Source: Levilactobacillus namurensis DSM 19117 (GTDB lineage: Bacteria > Bacillota > Bacilli > Lactobacillales > Lactobacillaceae). From it: a stretch of 64,000 bases of DNA. The DNA lies in assembly GCF_001434785.1 (NCBI RefSeq), contig NZ_AZDT01000001.1, positions 30,499-94,498 of the forward strand, in the 5' to 3' direction. The notes under the pieces are model-generated. The model saw only the letters and a list, made by a program, of their open reading frames with translations. It was not told where the DNA came from and made no database searches. The position numbers and the translations under genes are program-made. Of the stretch, positions 16,875 through 25,624 are shown piece by piece. The stretch's first letter is position 1, and each line of letters begins with the position of its first letter.

Positions 16875-18779
16875 ATGCAAACATTACGTGCGGAACATTT
16901 ACACCGAACTTACGGAGAGAAGACCCTCTTCGAAGACTTAAACTTTATCATTAATGAGCGCGACCGTATCGGGTTGATTGGCGTGAACGGGAGCGGTAAG
17001 ACGTCCTTGTTGAATACCTTAGCGGGAATCAGCAATGAGCAGACGGGAACGTTGACGACGCCTAAAGATTATACGATTGGTTATCTGACCCAAAAGCCAG
17101 CGTTAGACGAGAACTTGACGGTTATGGACGCCATTTTCTCCGGCGACCAGTCCGTCTTCGTCACGATTCGGCGCTATGAAGCGGCACTGACGGCATACGG
17201 ACAACATCCTGAAGATCCTAAGGCCGAGAAGCGGTATTTAGACGCCGAGACGCAGATGAACGAAGAGGACGCTTGGACCGCTGAAAGCGACGTGAAGACG
17301 ATCTTGACGCAGCTGAAGATCACCGACTTGGCTCAACCGATTAAAACGTTGTCCGGGGGACAGGCTAAGCGGGTTGGCTTGGCACAAGTCTTGATCCAGT
17401 CACCCGACCTGTTGCTCCTCGATGAACCGACCAACCACTTGGACTTTGACTCAATCGCGTGGCTCCAACAGTATCTGGCAGCCTATAAGGGCGCTTTATT
17501 GGTCGTAACGCATGACCGGTACTTCTTGGACCAAGTGGCCAACCAGATCTGGGAATTGGATTTCGGAAAGTTGTACCAGTACCCAGGGAACTACCAAGCC
17601 TACGTCCAAGAAAAGGCCGAACGTGTTGACCAAGAGGCTGAAGCGGACAAGAAGTCCCAGCGTCTCTATCAACAGGAATTGGCCTGGATGAAGGCCGGTG
17701 CTAAGGCCCGGTCGACTAAGCAGAATGCACGGATCAACCGGTTCCACGAACTGGCGGATAAGCAGGGAACGCGGCAGGTTCAAAAAAACGTCTCAATCTC
17801 ACTGGGCCAACAACGCCTAGGTAAGAAGGTCATTGAGTTAAAGGACGCTAACCTACAATTAGGTGATCACCTGATTCTAAAAGACTTTAGCGACCTAATT
17901 CAGGGGGGCGAACGCATCGGGATCAGTGGCGAGAACGGGGCGGGGAAATCCAGCCTGCTCAACGTGATCGCGGGGAAGTTGCCCCTTGACTCCGGTATCA
18001 TCGATGTGGGTGAAACCGTAAAGATGGCGTACTACACCCAACAGCTTGAACCGATTCCGGATGACAAACGGATGATCAACTACCTCTCTGAGGTCGGCCA
18101 ACACGTGACCGATAAACAGGGGAATTCCGTGAGTGTGACCGAATTATTGGAACAGTTCTTGTTCCCCCGGTTCATGCACGGTACGTTGATTCGGAAGCTG
18201 TCCGGGGGTGAGAAGCGCCGGTTGTACCTACTCAAGCTATTGATGGAACAGCCGAACGTCTTGTTGCTGGATGAACCCACCAATGATTTGGATATTGCCA
18301 CGTTAACGGTACTAGAAGACTACATTGCGCAATTTGCCGGGACCGTGATCACGGTTTCCCATGACCGGTACTTCCTGGATAAAGTGGCGGATCGGCTTCT
18401 GATCTTCGACGGTGACGGCCAGATCGAACGGTATTCCGGTCAGTTCAGTGACTATCTGGCTAGTCTGCACCCTGCCAATAAGAAGGCCAAGAGTCCTAAG
18501 CCTAAGGCGGCTAGTGCGCCGGATTCAACGGCAGAGACGACGGACAAGCCCAAGAAGAAGGTCAAGCTGACCTACGCTGAGCAAAAAGAGTGGGAAGGTA
18601 TCGAAGGTGAAATTGACCAGCTAGAATCCCAGAAGGCTGACGTTCAAGCAGCCATGAACGCCAACGGGGATAATTACGATAAATTAGCTGATTTACAGGC
18701 CCAACTGGACGACTTGGATCAACAGTTAGATACCAAGGTCGCACGGTGGGAATATCTCAGCGAATACGCGGAAGACTAG
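16875..18779 (+). CDS. ABC-F ATPase, Uup/YfmR type
   Basis: A 634-residue ABC-F protein with two nucleotide-binding domains and no membrane segments. Walker A motifs are GVNGSGKTS (about 36-44) and GENGAGKSS (about 352-360); both have signature LSGGQAKR/LSGGEKRR and Walker B LLLDEPTN. A charged linker and a C-terminal coiled coil (about 560-630) identify the Uup/YfmR subgroup, whose Bacillus member relieves ribosome stalling. It is probably a translation factor rather than an antibiotic-resistance protein. Confidence 0.9.
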   Translation: MQTLRAEHLHRTYGEKTLFEDLNFIINERDRIGLIGVNGSGKTSLLNTLAGISNEQTGTLTTPKDYTIGYLTQKPALDENLTVMDAIFSGDQSVFVTIRRYEAALTAYGQHPEDPKAEKRYLDAETQMNEEDAWTAESDVKTILTQLKITDLAQPIKTLSGGQAKRVGLAQVLIQSPDLLLLDEPTNHLDFDSIAWLQQYLAAYKGALLVVTHDRYFLDQVANQIWELDFGKLYQYPGNYQAYVQEKAERVDQEAEADKKSQRLYQQELAWMKAGAKARSTKQNARINRFHELADKQGTRQVQKNVSISLGQQRLGKKVIELKDANLQLGDHLILKDFSDLIQGGERIGISGENGAGKSSLLNVIAGKLPLDSGIIDVGETVKMAYYTQQLEPIPDDKRMINYLSEVGQHVTDKQGNSVSVTELLEQFLFPRFMHGTLIRKLSGGEKRRLYLLKLLMEQPNVLLLDEPTNDLDIATLTVLEDYIAQFAGTVITVSHDRYFLDKVADRLLIFDGDGQIERYSGQFSDYLASLHPANKKAKSPKPKAASAPDSTAETTDKPKKKVKLTYAEQKEWEGIEGEIDQLESQKADVQAAMNANGDNYDKLADLQAQLDDLDQQLDTKVARWEYLSEYAED

Positions 18780-18794
18780 GAGGTCACAGGAATC

Positions 18795-19745
18795 ATGTTG
18801 GAAGATGCTTACTTGAATTTAGCACGAACCGTGTTAACGGAGGGTCACGCCAAGACAGACCGGACGGGAACGGGAACCATCAGCTTGTTTGGGTATCAGA
18901 TGCGCTTTAACTTACAAGAGGGGTTCCCGTTATTGACCACCAAGAAGGTCCCCTTTGGCCTAATCAAGTCCGAGTTACTCTGGTTCCTACGAGGCGATAC
19001 CAATATTCGCTTCCTGCTGCAACACCATAATCACATCTGGGATGAATGGGCCTTCCAGCGGTACGTGGAGAGTTCAGACTACCATGGTCCGGATATGCAT
19101 GATTTTGGGCGGCGGTCACTGGTGGACGCCGACTTTAACCAGCAATACCAGGCTGAGAAGAAGGCTTTCTGCGACCGTATCGTCAACGATGAAGCCTTTG
19201 CGAAGGTGTATGGCGACCTAGGTTTGGTCTACGGCAGTCAGTGGCGGGCTTGGCAGGGTCACAACGGGGAAACTATCGACCAGATTGCGAACGTGATTCA
19301 GACCCTCCGGACGCACCCGGATTCTCGACGGATGATCGTTTCTGCGTGGAATCCGGCCGATGTCCCGTCCATGGCTTTGCCACCCTGCCACACGCTGTTC
19401 CAATTCTACGTCAATGACGGTAAATTGAGCTGTCAGCTGTATCAACGCAGTGCCGACATCTTCCTGGGGGTTCCCTTTAACATCGCCAGCTACGCGCTCC
19501 TAACGTCGCTCATTGCGAAGGAAGTGGGCCTGGAGGTCGGCGACTTCGTGCACACGCTGGGGGATGCGCATATTTATCGTAATCACATTACTCAGATCAA
19601 GACCCAGTTGGCCCGGACGCCGAAAGCTGCGCCGCAGTTGTGGTTGAATCCGGAGAAGTCGAGTATCTTCGACTACGGGATGAAGGACATTAAAGTAACC
19701 GGCTACGATCCGGCACCGGCGATCAAAGCACCGGTAGCCGTTTAG
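18795..19745 (+). CDS. thyA: Thymidylate synthase ThyA
   Basis: A 316-residue thymidylate synthase converting dUMP and methylene-tetrahydrofolate to dTMP and dihydrofolate. The catalytic Cys in [12 protein letters not shown] is codon 198, the same number as in the classic Lactobacillus casei enzyme. The extra 50-residue insertion of that enzyme is also present ([20 protein letters not shown] region). AGGAGG precedes the ATG. folA follows after 14 bases and recycles the dihydrofolate. Confidence 0.97.
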   Translation: MLEDAYLNLARTVLTEGHAKTDRTGTGTISLFGYQMRFNLQEGFPLLTTKKVPFGLIKSELLWFLRGDTNIRFLLQHHNHIWDEWAFQRYVESSDYHGPDMHDFGRRSLVDADFNQQYQAEKKAFCDRIVNDEAFAKVYGDLGLVYGSQWRAWQGHNGETIDQIANVIQTLRTHPDSRRMIVSAWNPADVPSMALPPCHTLFQFYVNDGKLSCQLYQRSADIFLGVPFNIASYALLTSLIAKEVGLEVGDFVHTLGDAHIYRNHITQIKTQLARTPKAAPQLWLNPEKSSIFDYGMKDIKVTGYDPAPAIKAPVAV

Positions 19746-19759
19746 GAGGGAGACATCAG

Positions 19760-20254
19760 ATGTTAATCTACCTTTGGGCGGAGAGCCACGGCGGCGTGAT
19801 TGGGTATCAGGGGCAATTGCCTTGGCACCTACCCGCGGATATGCACTTCTTTAAAACCACGACAACTGGCCACACAATCATTGCGGGTGCCCGGACGTTT
19901 GCTTCATTTGGACGGCCGTTACCGCACCGTAAGAATATCGTGGTCAGTCACCGTCCGGCGGCTGACTTTCCAGCAGACGTCACGGTCTTGGGCTCGCTAA
20001 CGGCTGTCCGGACTTACGCCCGGGCTCATGAGGCGGAACAGCTCTTCGTAGTAGGGGGCGCGCAATTGTTCGCGGGACTCTTACCCGACGTTGATCAACT
20101 CTACCGGACCACGATTCAGGCGGACTTCCCGGGGGACACCTGGATGCCCGAGATCGATTATTCGCAGTTTACCCGGATTGGGCACCAAATCGGTCAAACG
20201 GATGAGCGTAATCCCTATCCGTTTACGTTCGAACAGTTTCAACGTAAGAACTAA
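19760..20254 (+). CDS. folA: Dihydrofolate reductase
   Basis: A 164-residue dihydrofolate reductase. The N-terminus MLIYLWAESHGGVIGYQGQL leads into the conserved LPWHLPADMHFFK with the active-site Asp near 27, and VVGGAQLF binds NADPH. Length matches the Lactobacillus casei enzyme. GGAGGGAGA precedes the ATG. It pairs with thyA in one operon for dTMP synthesis. Confidence 0.96.
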   Translation: MLIYLWAESHGGVIGYQGQLPWHLPADMHFFKTTTTGHTIIAGARTFASFGRPLPHRKNIVVSHRPAADFPADVTVLGSLTAVRTYARAHEAEQLFVVGGAQLFAGLLPDVDQLYRTTIQADFPGDTWMPEIDYSQFTRIGHQIGQTDERNPYPFTFEQFQRKN

Positions 20255-20285
20255 CGGTGACACCCCCAAATTTAACTAAAACACG

Positions 20286-20330
20286 ATAAATAAGACGAGA
20301 GGCTAGTAACTAGTCTCTCGTCTTATTTGG
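20286..20330. terminator. Bidirectional terminator between folA and the MFS gene
   Basis: AATAAGACGAGAG and CTCTCGTCTTATT form a 13-bp perfect stem with an inner CTAG-TAA-CTAG; A- and T-rich flanks allow use from both sides. Confidence 0.88.
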
Positions 20331-20345
20331 TTTATCTTAATTGAA

Positions 20346-21542
20346 TTAGTAGCGGTCGTAGATGGTGTGGTGGCGCCAAATCACGAAGCCGATAGCCGTC
20401 ATCAGGGCGCTTAATGCGGCCGTTAGTCCCACGACCAAGGACCAGCCTAAGGCGTTACCAATCCAGCCCAGCATGACGGGACCCACGGCGGCGACTAGGT
20501 AGCCGGCCGATTGCGCCATCCCCGATAACGCGGCCGTTTCATCCCCGTTGGTGGTCTTTTGGGTAAAGAAGACCACGGACAGGTTAAAGGCCGCACCGGC
20601 AGCTAGGCCAATCAAGACGTTTAAGAAAATCGCAACGCCTAAGGAAAGGTGGGGAATCAAGAAACCAGCGACGCCACCAACTAAGCCGATTCCGGTGACG
20701 CCTAACATGGCAGCTACCCCGGAAGGCTTCGAAGACGTCATCGGCACGATGTAGGCCATGGGGAGGTTACTGAGTTGCATAACGGTGACCAGCGTCCCGG
20801 CAGTGACGGCCGAGAGGCCTTGGTGCATGAAGATTTCGGGTAGCCAGGTGATCAGGACGTAAAAGACCAGTGACTGAACCCCGAAGTAGCCGGTGACGAC
20901 CCACGCTAAAGGCGTCCGCCAGACACTGGGATGCGCTGTTGCTTTATGGGTAGCCGTGGTGGCCGTGGTCGGTGATGCGGGCCGGTTGAAACGCAGGTTC
21001 GGGAGCCAGACTACCAAGTTGACCAGGGCAATCAATGAGAGGACGGCCATGGCCAAGGTCAATGACCACCGGGCGGCTAGCAACCCGGATACCCCGGTCC
21101 CCAAGGCCCCAACTAGCAGCATGGACAGGGTGTATTGCGTGGTAGCCCGGTCCATGGTGGTACTAAAATCATCCTTGATGATGGCGGGAATCAAGACGTT
21201 ACCGCCCGCGACGCCCACGCCTAACAGGGAAGTTCCCACGAAGAGCCAGGCCACCGTGGGGATCAGCCGTAAGAAACTGCCTAGCCCGATTAGAATCAGA
21301 GATCCGTAAATCACCAGTTCCGTACCGAAACGTTGCCCCCAACGGGCTAGTAAGGGGGAAGCAATGGCAAAGGCCAGTAAGGGGATGGTGGTCAACAGGC
21401 CGGCCAAGGAACTCGGAAGGCCTAATTCGTGCTGCAGACTGGGAAGGAGACCGGGCATCATGGTGATGGGGAGCCGCAGATTGGCCGCCACGAGAATCAT
21501 CCCGAGGACCAGGTAGCGACTGTGAGCTTTAGGGGTGGACAA
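20346..21542 (-). CDS. MFS transporter of the CynX/NimT family
   Basis: A 398-residue major facilitator protein with 12 predicted helices. The N-terminus VAANLRLPITMMPGLLPSLQ is the family signature of the cyanate permease CynX and 2-nitroimidazole transporter NimT group. A central basic loop (about 185-215, SPTTATTATHKATAHPS) separates the two halves. The TTG start at 21542 has AGAAAGAAG upstream. Substrate cannot be told. It is convergent with folA and shares its terminator. Confidence 0.82.
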   Translation of the reverse strand: MSTPKAHSRYLVLGMILVAANLRLPITMMPGLLPSLQHELGLPSSLAGLLTTIPLLAFAIASPLLARWGQRFGTELVIYGSLILIGLGSFLRLIPTVAWLFVGTSLLGVGVAGGNVLIPAIIKDDFSTTMDRATTQYTLSMLLVGALGTGVSGLLAARWSLTLAMAVLSLIALVNLVVWLPNLRFNRPASPTTATTATHKATAHPSVWRTPLAWVVTGYFGVQSLVFYVLITWLPEIFMHQGLSAVTAGTLVTVMQLSNLPMAYIVPMTSSKPSGVAAMLGVTGIGLVGGVAGFLIPHLSLGVAIFLNVLIGLAAGAAFNLSVVFFTQKTTNGDETAALSGMAQSAGYLVAAVGPVMLGWIGNALGWSLVVGLTAALSALMTAIGFVIWRHHTIYDRY

Positions 21543-21569
21543 CGAACGTCACTTCTTTCTAGAGTAGGC

Positions 21570-21605
21570 CCCGCACGGACTAGAGTCGTGGCAGCGGGGC
21601 TGGTT
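21570..21605. other. Hairpin in the leader of the MFS gene
   Basis: GCCCCGC and GCGGGGC arms enclose a smaller inverted repeat (GACT-AG-AGTC). No T-run on either strand, so it is more likely a leader structure or operator than a terminator. Confidence 0.35.
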
Positions 21606-21642
21606 TAATTAAGGAAACTATCGCATTGCAATGCTACCCATG

Positions 21643-21677
21643 AAAAAGGCTTCCGTCAGCGGTCCTGACGAAAGCCC
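21643..21677 (-). terminator. Terminator of the hemolysin III gene
   Basis: On the minus strand GGCTTTCGTCAG pairs with CTGACGGAAGCC, followed by T5. Confidence 0.88.
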
Positions 21678-21686
21678 CGGTCACGG

Positions 21687-22328
21687 TTAAGCGTAGAATA
21701 AAATTGAAAAGTACATCAGACCGGTCCCCAGCATCACGAAGAGGTGCCAGATCACGTGGCCAAAGGGAACGCCTTTAAAGCTGTACAGGATGGCGCCCGC
21801 GGTGAAGGCGACACCGCCCGCGAACAATAGACTAAAACCGATGGGTCCTAAGCCGGTGTATAGGGGCTTGATCCCCAGCAGACACATCCAGCCCATGACC
21901 ACGTAAATGACCGTTGAGAGTATCTGATGCTGTCCCAGCCAGATGGCTTTGTAGATGATTCCCAGAATGGCCATGGCCCAGATCACCCCGAACATGGTCC
22001 ACCCCAGAGCACCGCCAATGACCAGTAACGTGTAGGGGGTGTAGGTTCCGGCAATCAATAGGTAGATGGCACAGTGGTCAAAAATTTGAAAAACGTGGCT
22101 GGCACGGGTGAAGACCAGGCTATGGAACAGCGTCGAGGCCAGATAGAACAACACCATGATGGCTCCATAGATGGCAAAAGTGGTGATGCGCATGGCACCG
22201 CCTTTAGCGTGGGCTTGGAGCAGTAGAATCACCAAACCGGCGATGCTGAGCCCCGCACCAATGCCGTGCGTCACGGCGTTTAAGACCTCATTAACAATTT
22301 GATATGTCCGACTACGGGTAGGTTCCAA
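21687..22328 (-). CDS. trhA: Hemolysin III family protein (TrhA/PAQR superfamily)
   Basis: A 213-residue protein with seven transmembrane helices. It carries the PAQR-type conserved residues: H in NAVTHGIGAG, S-x3-H in YLASTLFHSL, D-H in FDHCAIYLLIAGTYTPY and H-x3-H in VIWHLFVML near the end. In Bacillus TrhA takes part in membrane fluidity control. Despite the name there is little reason to expect haemolysis. The TTG at 22328 has AAGGAGG 9 bases upstream. It is divergent from degV. Confidence 0.88.
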   Translation of the reverse strand: MEPTRSRTYQIVNEVLNAVTHGIGAGLSIAGLVILLLQAHAKGGAMRITTFAIYGAIMVLFYLASTLFHSLVFTRASHVFQIFDHCAIYLLIAGTYTPYTLLVIGGALGWTMFGVIWAMAILGIIYKAIWLGQHQILSTVIYVVMGWMCLLGIKPLYTGLGPIGFSLLFAGGVAFTAGAILYSFKGVPFGHVIWHLFVMLGTGLMYFSILFYA

Positions 22329-22471
22329 GAAAGTCGACCTCCTTATTTTCTAACGGGTTTTGTATGGGTTCAGCTGAAAATTCCAGCTAATTCTGCTATA
22401 CTATTACCGTATGTTTCATTACGCATATTGTAGCATAAACCAAATTTCTAGTCAGAAAGAGTGGGATCCCC

Positions 22472-23323
22472 ATGGCTAATATCAAAATCGTCACGGATTC
22501 GTCTGCCGGGTTAACCGACCAACAGATTCAAGAGAATCACATCACCATCGTTCCGTTGACGGTCATGATTGACGACACCATCTACGTGGAACGTGAATCG
22601 ATCACCAACAAAGAATTTATTGATAAAATGAAAACGTCTAAAACGTTACCTAAGACTAGTCAGCCGCCGCTGGGGTCTTTCGTGGAGACTTTTGACAAAT
22701 TAGGCGAGGACGGCAGTAGTGTTATCTGCTTCACCATGTTGGAAGCTATCAGTGGGACCATTCACGCGGCTGAACAAGCGGCTAATCTCTCAAAGACTGA
22801 CGTTACGGTCGTCGATAGTCAGTTTACCGACCAAGCGTTAGCTTTCCAAGTGATCGAAGCCGCTCAGTTGGCCGCTCAAGGTGCCGATAAAGCTGCCATT
22901 TTGGAACGGGCCGCTAAAGTTCGGGATAATACCCACCTATTCATGGGAATCGTGACGTTAGAAAACATCCTTAAGGGGGGCCGGTTAGGCCGGGCCGCTG
23001 GGATGTTGACCTCACTGTTGAACATTAAGATCGTGTTGCAGGTTACCGGCGGTCAGTTGAAGGTCCGGGCCAAGGGTCGGGGAATGAAGACCATCGACCG
23101 GTACTTCGACAAGGTTTACGAGCAGATCAAGCAGACGCCGAATATCAAGGCGATTGGGATTTCGCACGTAGAGGCCTTTGACAGTATCGACAAGATTCAG
23201 GCGCACTTGAAAGAACTTCTACCGGGGATGCCGGTACTGGTGCGTGAAACGGTGCCAATTATTGCGACCCATGGTGGACCGGGCGCTTTTGCGTTAATGT
23301 ACTACACGGACCCAACCAAATAA
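22472..23323 (+). CDS. DegV family fatty-acid-binding protein
   Basis: A 283-residue DegV-fold protein. Members bind fatty acids and act as the FakB subunit of fatty acid kinase. It begins with KIVTDSSAGL, and PKTSQPPLGSF and LKGGRLGRAAG are the family's conserved loops. Length is normal. A TATACT -10 lies at about 22396. No FakA is seen in the window, so the kinase partner must be elsewhere. Confidence 0.88.
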   Translation: MANIKIVTDSSAGLTDQQIQENHITIVPLTVMIDDTIYVERESITNKEFIDKMKTSKTLPKTSQPPLGSFVETFDKLGEDGSSVICFTMLEAISGTIHAAEQAANLSKTDVTVVDSQFTDQALAFQVIEAAQLAAQGADKAAILERAAKVRDNTHLFMGIVTLENILKGGRLGRAAGMLTSLLNIKIVLQVTGGQLKVRAKGRGMKTIDRYFDKVYEQIKQTPNIKAIGISHVEAFDSIDKIQAHLKELLPGMPVLVRETVPIIATHGGPGAFALMYYTDPTK

Positions 23324-23344
23324 CTAAATGACGATGAATCACGG

Positions 23345-23373
23345 AAAAAGGGGTGGCGACGTCACCGCTTTTT
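23345..23373 (+). terminator. Terminator of the degV-family gene
   Basis: AAAAAGGGGTGGC pairs with GTCACCGCTTTTT with one mismatch; the T-run forms the 3' arm. Confidence 0.8.
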
Positions 23374-23392
23374 CTGTATAGGGGGGAAGATT

Positions 23393-24319
23393 ATGAAAAA
23401 AATGAAAAACCTCTCGAAGGTCTTGGGGATCGCCCTATTGATCGTCGTGGTGGCTTTAGCCTTTCTAACGTACTGGCACCCCGGCGCGCGAACCTTGAAG
23501 ACGGATAAGGTTCCTCAAAATGACCGCCGACAAACGGTACGGCTGGTGGCCTTGGGGGATTCGTTGACGCAAGGAGTGGGTGACCAAACCAAGACCGGAG
23601 GGTACACCAGCCGTATCCAGAAGATGGTGCACCAAAAGGATAAGGTCAAGGTCATCATGCACAACTATGGTCGCGCGGGTGACCGGAGTGACCAGATCGA
23701 AAAGCGACTAGTGGATAGTCCCAAGATGCAACAACAGGTCAAACAAGCGCAGGTCATTACGTTGACCGTGGGCGGCAATGACCTCCTCCAGACGTTGACC
23801 AAAAATGTCATGATCAATCAGCAGTCCAAGCTAGATCGGCAATTAGATCAAGCTGAAGACACGTACCGGGGGAAATTGGAGAGCCTGCTGAATACAGTTC
23901 GCAAGTATAATGGTCACGCATCGATTTTTATCTACAGTATCTACAATCCCATCTACGTGTACTTTGCGAACGTGACCCAGATTACCAACGCCGTAACGGA
24001 CTGGAATAAGGTCACGACCAAGGCGACTCGTAGGTATCAGAACCTATACTACGTTGATATCGACCGGCCCTTATCAGTCGGTCAATACCGCTCAATCAGT
24101 CAACAGGCTAAGCTTAAACGGGCCGCTCAAGAAAGCAATTCGGGAGAACTGTCCGTCGAGACGTTCCAAAAGCAGATTTTGGCCAGTGACGTCAACGACG
24201 AGCTGAACGATTACTTATCACCAGCCGATCACTTTCACCCGAATGCGAAAGGGTACCGGTTAATGACCCAGAAGTTGTATACTCAAATGCAAGCACATCA
24301 ACAATGGTTAAAGAAATAG
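23393..24319 (+). CDS. SGNH/GDSL hydrolase (YpmR-like), membrane-anchored
   Basis: A 308-residue lipase/esterase-like protein with an N-terminal signal anchor (about 9-27, VLGIALLIVVVALAFLTYW). SGNH blocks: I LVALGDSLTQGVG (Ser nucleophile), III LTVGGNDLLQ, V DHFHPNAKGY (Asp-x-x-His). It faces the outside of the cell by topology. It is followed by a ypmS-like and a yozE gene, an arrangement seen in Bacillus (ypmR-ypmS). Natural substrate unknown. Confidence 0.88.
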   Translation: MKKMKNLSKVLGIALLIVVVALAFLTYWHPGARTLKTDKVPQNDRRQTVRLVALGDSLTQGVGDQTKTGGYTSRIQKMVHQKDKVKVIMHNYGRAGDRSDQIEKRLVDSPKMQQQVKQAQVITLTVGGNDLLQTLTKNVMINQQSKLDRQLDQAEDTYRGKLESLLNTVRKYNGHASIFIYSIYNPIYVYFANVTQITNAVTDWNKVTTKATRRYQNLYYVDIDRPLSVGQYRSISQQAKLKRAAQESNSGELSVETFQKQILASDVNDELNDYLSPADHFHPNAKGYRLMTQKLYTQMQAHQQWLKK

Positions 24320-24331
24320 GGGGGAATGCAG

Positions 24332-24934
24332 ATGCAACGACACGGAACACAACCCACCCCGCGTAACGGGTGGAAACTGGGCTTTCTGACGTTGCTAGCC
24401 GTCATCGTGGTCGGCTTTTTGGTCACCATCTTTCTGGCAATGCGACCCGTTAAAGTGGCCGCAACGGCGCAACCAGCTACGACGGCAACCACTAAGATCA
24501 ACGTGACGTTGAATAAGCAACAAGTTAATGCTCTGGCTGATTACTACGTCAATAAATCGTTGACTAATCAGTCCATGAAGTACCGCTTTCAGGTCGCCGA
24601 CCACGCCATGTTGACCGGCTCAACGCAGGTATTAGGGGCGCACGTGAACTTTTCGTTAATGTTTCAGCCAACGGTTCTACCGTCGGGGGATGTGAAGCTA
24701 ACGGCCCAGAAGCTGTCCATCGGTGCTTTACCGGTACCGGTCAGCTTCGTCATGAACTACATCGCGAAGAACTATCCGCTGCCTAAGTGGGTAGCTGTGG
24801 ATAGCGGGAAGCACACGGTTACCCTGCACTTGACGGCTATCGGTAACGGGAAGAAGTTATCGTACGCGGCGAAGACGATTGACTTATCCGGTAAGGGCAA
24901 GTTTGTCTTCCAAGCGCGGATTCCACAGAATTAA
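24332..24934 (+). CDS. YpmS family membrane-anchored protein
   Basis: A 200-residue protein of the YpmS family. It has one N-terminal transmembrane helix (about 15-36) and an extracytoplasmic beta-rich domain ([19 protein letters not shown] and [20 protein letters not shown]). The ATG at 24332 is chosen over 24326 because the G-rich ribosome site ends too near the latter. It is adjacent to the SGNH hydrolase and probably co-transcribed. Function unknown. Confidence 0.8.
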   Translation: MQRHGTQPTPRNGWKLGFLTLLAVIVVGFLVTIFLAMRPVKVAATAQPATTATTKINVTLNKQQVNALADYYVNKSLTNQSMKYRFQVADHAMLTGSTQVLGAHVNFSLMFQPTVLPSGDVKLTAQKLSIGALPVPVSFVMNYIAKNYPLPKWVAVDSGKHTVTLHLTAIGNGKKLSYAAKTIDLSGKGKFVFQARIPQN

Positions 24935-24945
24935 GGAGTTTTGAC

Positions 24946-25167
24946 ATGATTAAAACATTTTACACGTTTCTCATGACCCAACGGAATCCGGAGAGTTATG
25001 ATCCGGTCGCCGAGTTTGCCAACAATGCGTTTTACGACAGTTCGTTTCCCAAGCAAGAAACGGACTTCGAGCGTCTTTCGAAGTACCTGGAAGAAAATGC
25101 CAGTTACCTGCCCTCGATGACCATCTTTGACGACGCTTGGCGGCTCTACCAGGACTTCTTGGCGTAA
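24946..25167 (+). CDS. YozE family protein (UPF0346)
   Basis: A 73-residue protein of the YozE/UPF0346 family with a SAM-like helical fold. It has the typical [11 protein letters not shown] start and [16 protein letters not shown] centre. AAGGAG precedes the ATG. It is the last gene of the SGNH-ypmS-yozE run. Function not established. Confidence 0.88.
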   Translation: MIKTFYTFLMTQRNPESYDPVAEFANNAFYDSSFPKQETDFERLSKYLEENASYLPSMTIFDDAWRLYQDFLA

Positions 25168-25179
25168 ATGAACGAACAT

Positions 25180-25234
25180 AAACTGACCCCCTAAGGTTGG
25201 ACACGCAATCCAACTTTAGGGGGTCAGTTTGTTT
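25180..25234. terminator. Long hairpin after yozE resembling fused IS3-type ends
   Basis: AAACTGACCCCCTAAGGTTGGA and its complement form a stem of about 22 bp with one mismatch around ACACGCAA. Read right to left or left to right, each arm resembles the TGACCCC...GTTGGACA ends of IS3-family elements, suggesting a leftover of two abutting IS ends now serving as terminator. The IS link is from memory and untested. Confidence 0.6.
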
Positions 25235-25525
25235 CAATCTAATTTAGCGTTTCGAATCGAGGCTGACTGAATACTATATCAAAAGTTGAAGTCTTTACCA
25301 GAAAATTAGGGGGCATCTCACCCAACCGGTATAAGTGTAACTTATGGTTGGGGATAGGTGATAGGTATTTTATTTACCAGAAAAATGCACCTATACTGAA
25401 GAGGATAAATGACGATTGGGCAACGATTAGCCGACAGGTTAGCGTGCAAACGTGTGATTTAATGGTTATCCAGTCTAAGTGTTAAATGGTGGTTGGACTG
25501 AATCGTTTATCCTAAGTCGTTTTTC

Positions 25526-25554
25526 TTGTGATTCATTTTTCGAGACGTTAAACT
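25526..25554 (+). promoter_or_regulatory. Promoter of the zinc alcohol dehydrogenase gene
   Basis: TTGTGA (25526-25531) and TAAACT (25549-25554) with a 17-bp spacer. Confidence 0.65.
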
Positions 25555-25575
25555 AAACTTAATTTACAGGATGAA

Positions 25576-25589
25576 AGGAAGCGCTTCCT
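25576..25589 (+). promoter_or_regulatory. cre-like palindromic operator
   Basis: AGGAAGCGCTTCCT is a 14-bp perfect palindrome matching 12 of 14 positions of the CcpA cre consensus TGWAARCGYTWNCW. It lies about 20 bases after the -10, where a bound protein would block transcription. It could also be a site for another LacI-family repressor. Confidence 0.5.
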
Positions 25590-25624
25590 GAAACGTTAAA
25601 TTCGGGAAGTCTGGGTGATTGATC

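Larger units (their letters stand above)
25235..25624. other. 390-bp non-coding region before the alcohol dehydrogenase
   Basis: No gene seen. It contains an imperfect inverted repeat at about 25320-25351 (CCCAACC...ATAAGT-GTA-ACTTAT...GTTGGG), a promoter at 25526-25554 and a cre-like palindrome at 25576-25589. The base composition is more AT-rich than the neighbouring genes. Confidence 0.55.

Noticed and set aside
16875..18779. Antibiotic-resistance ABC-F protein
   Set aside because: The C-terminal coiled coil and general layout fit the housekeeping Uup/YfmR group.
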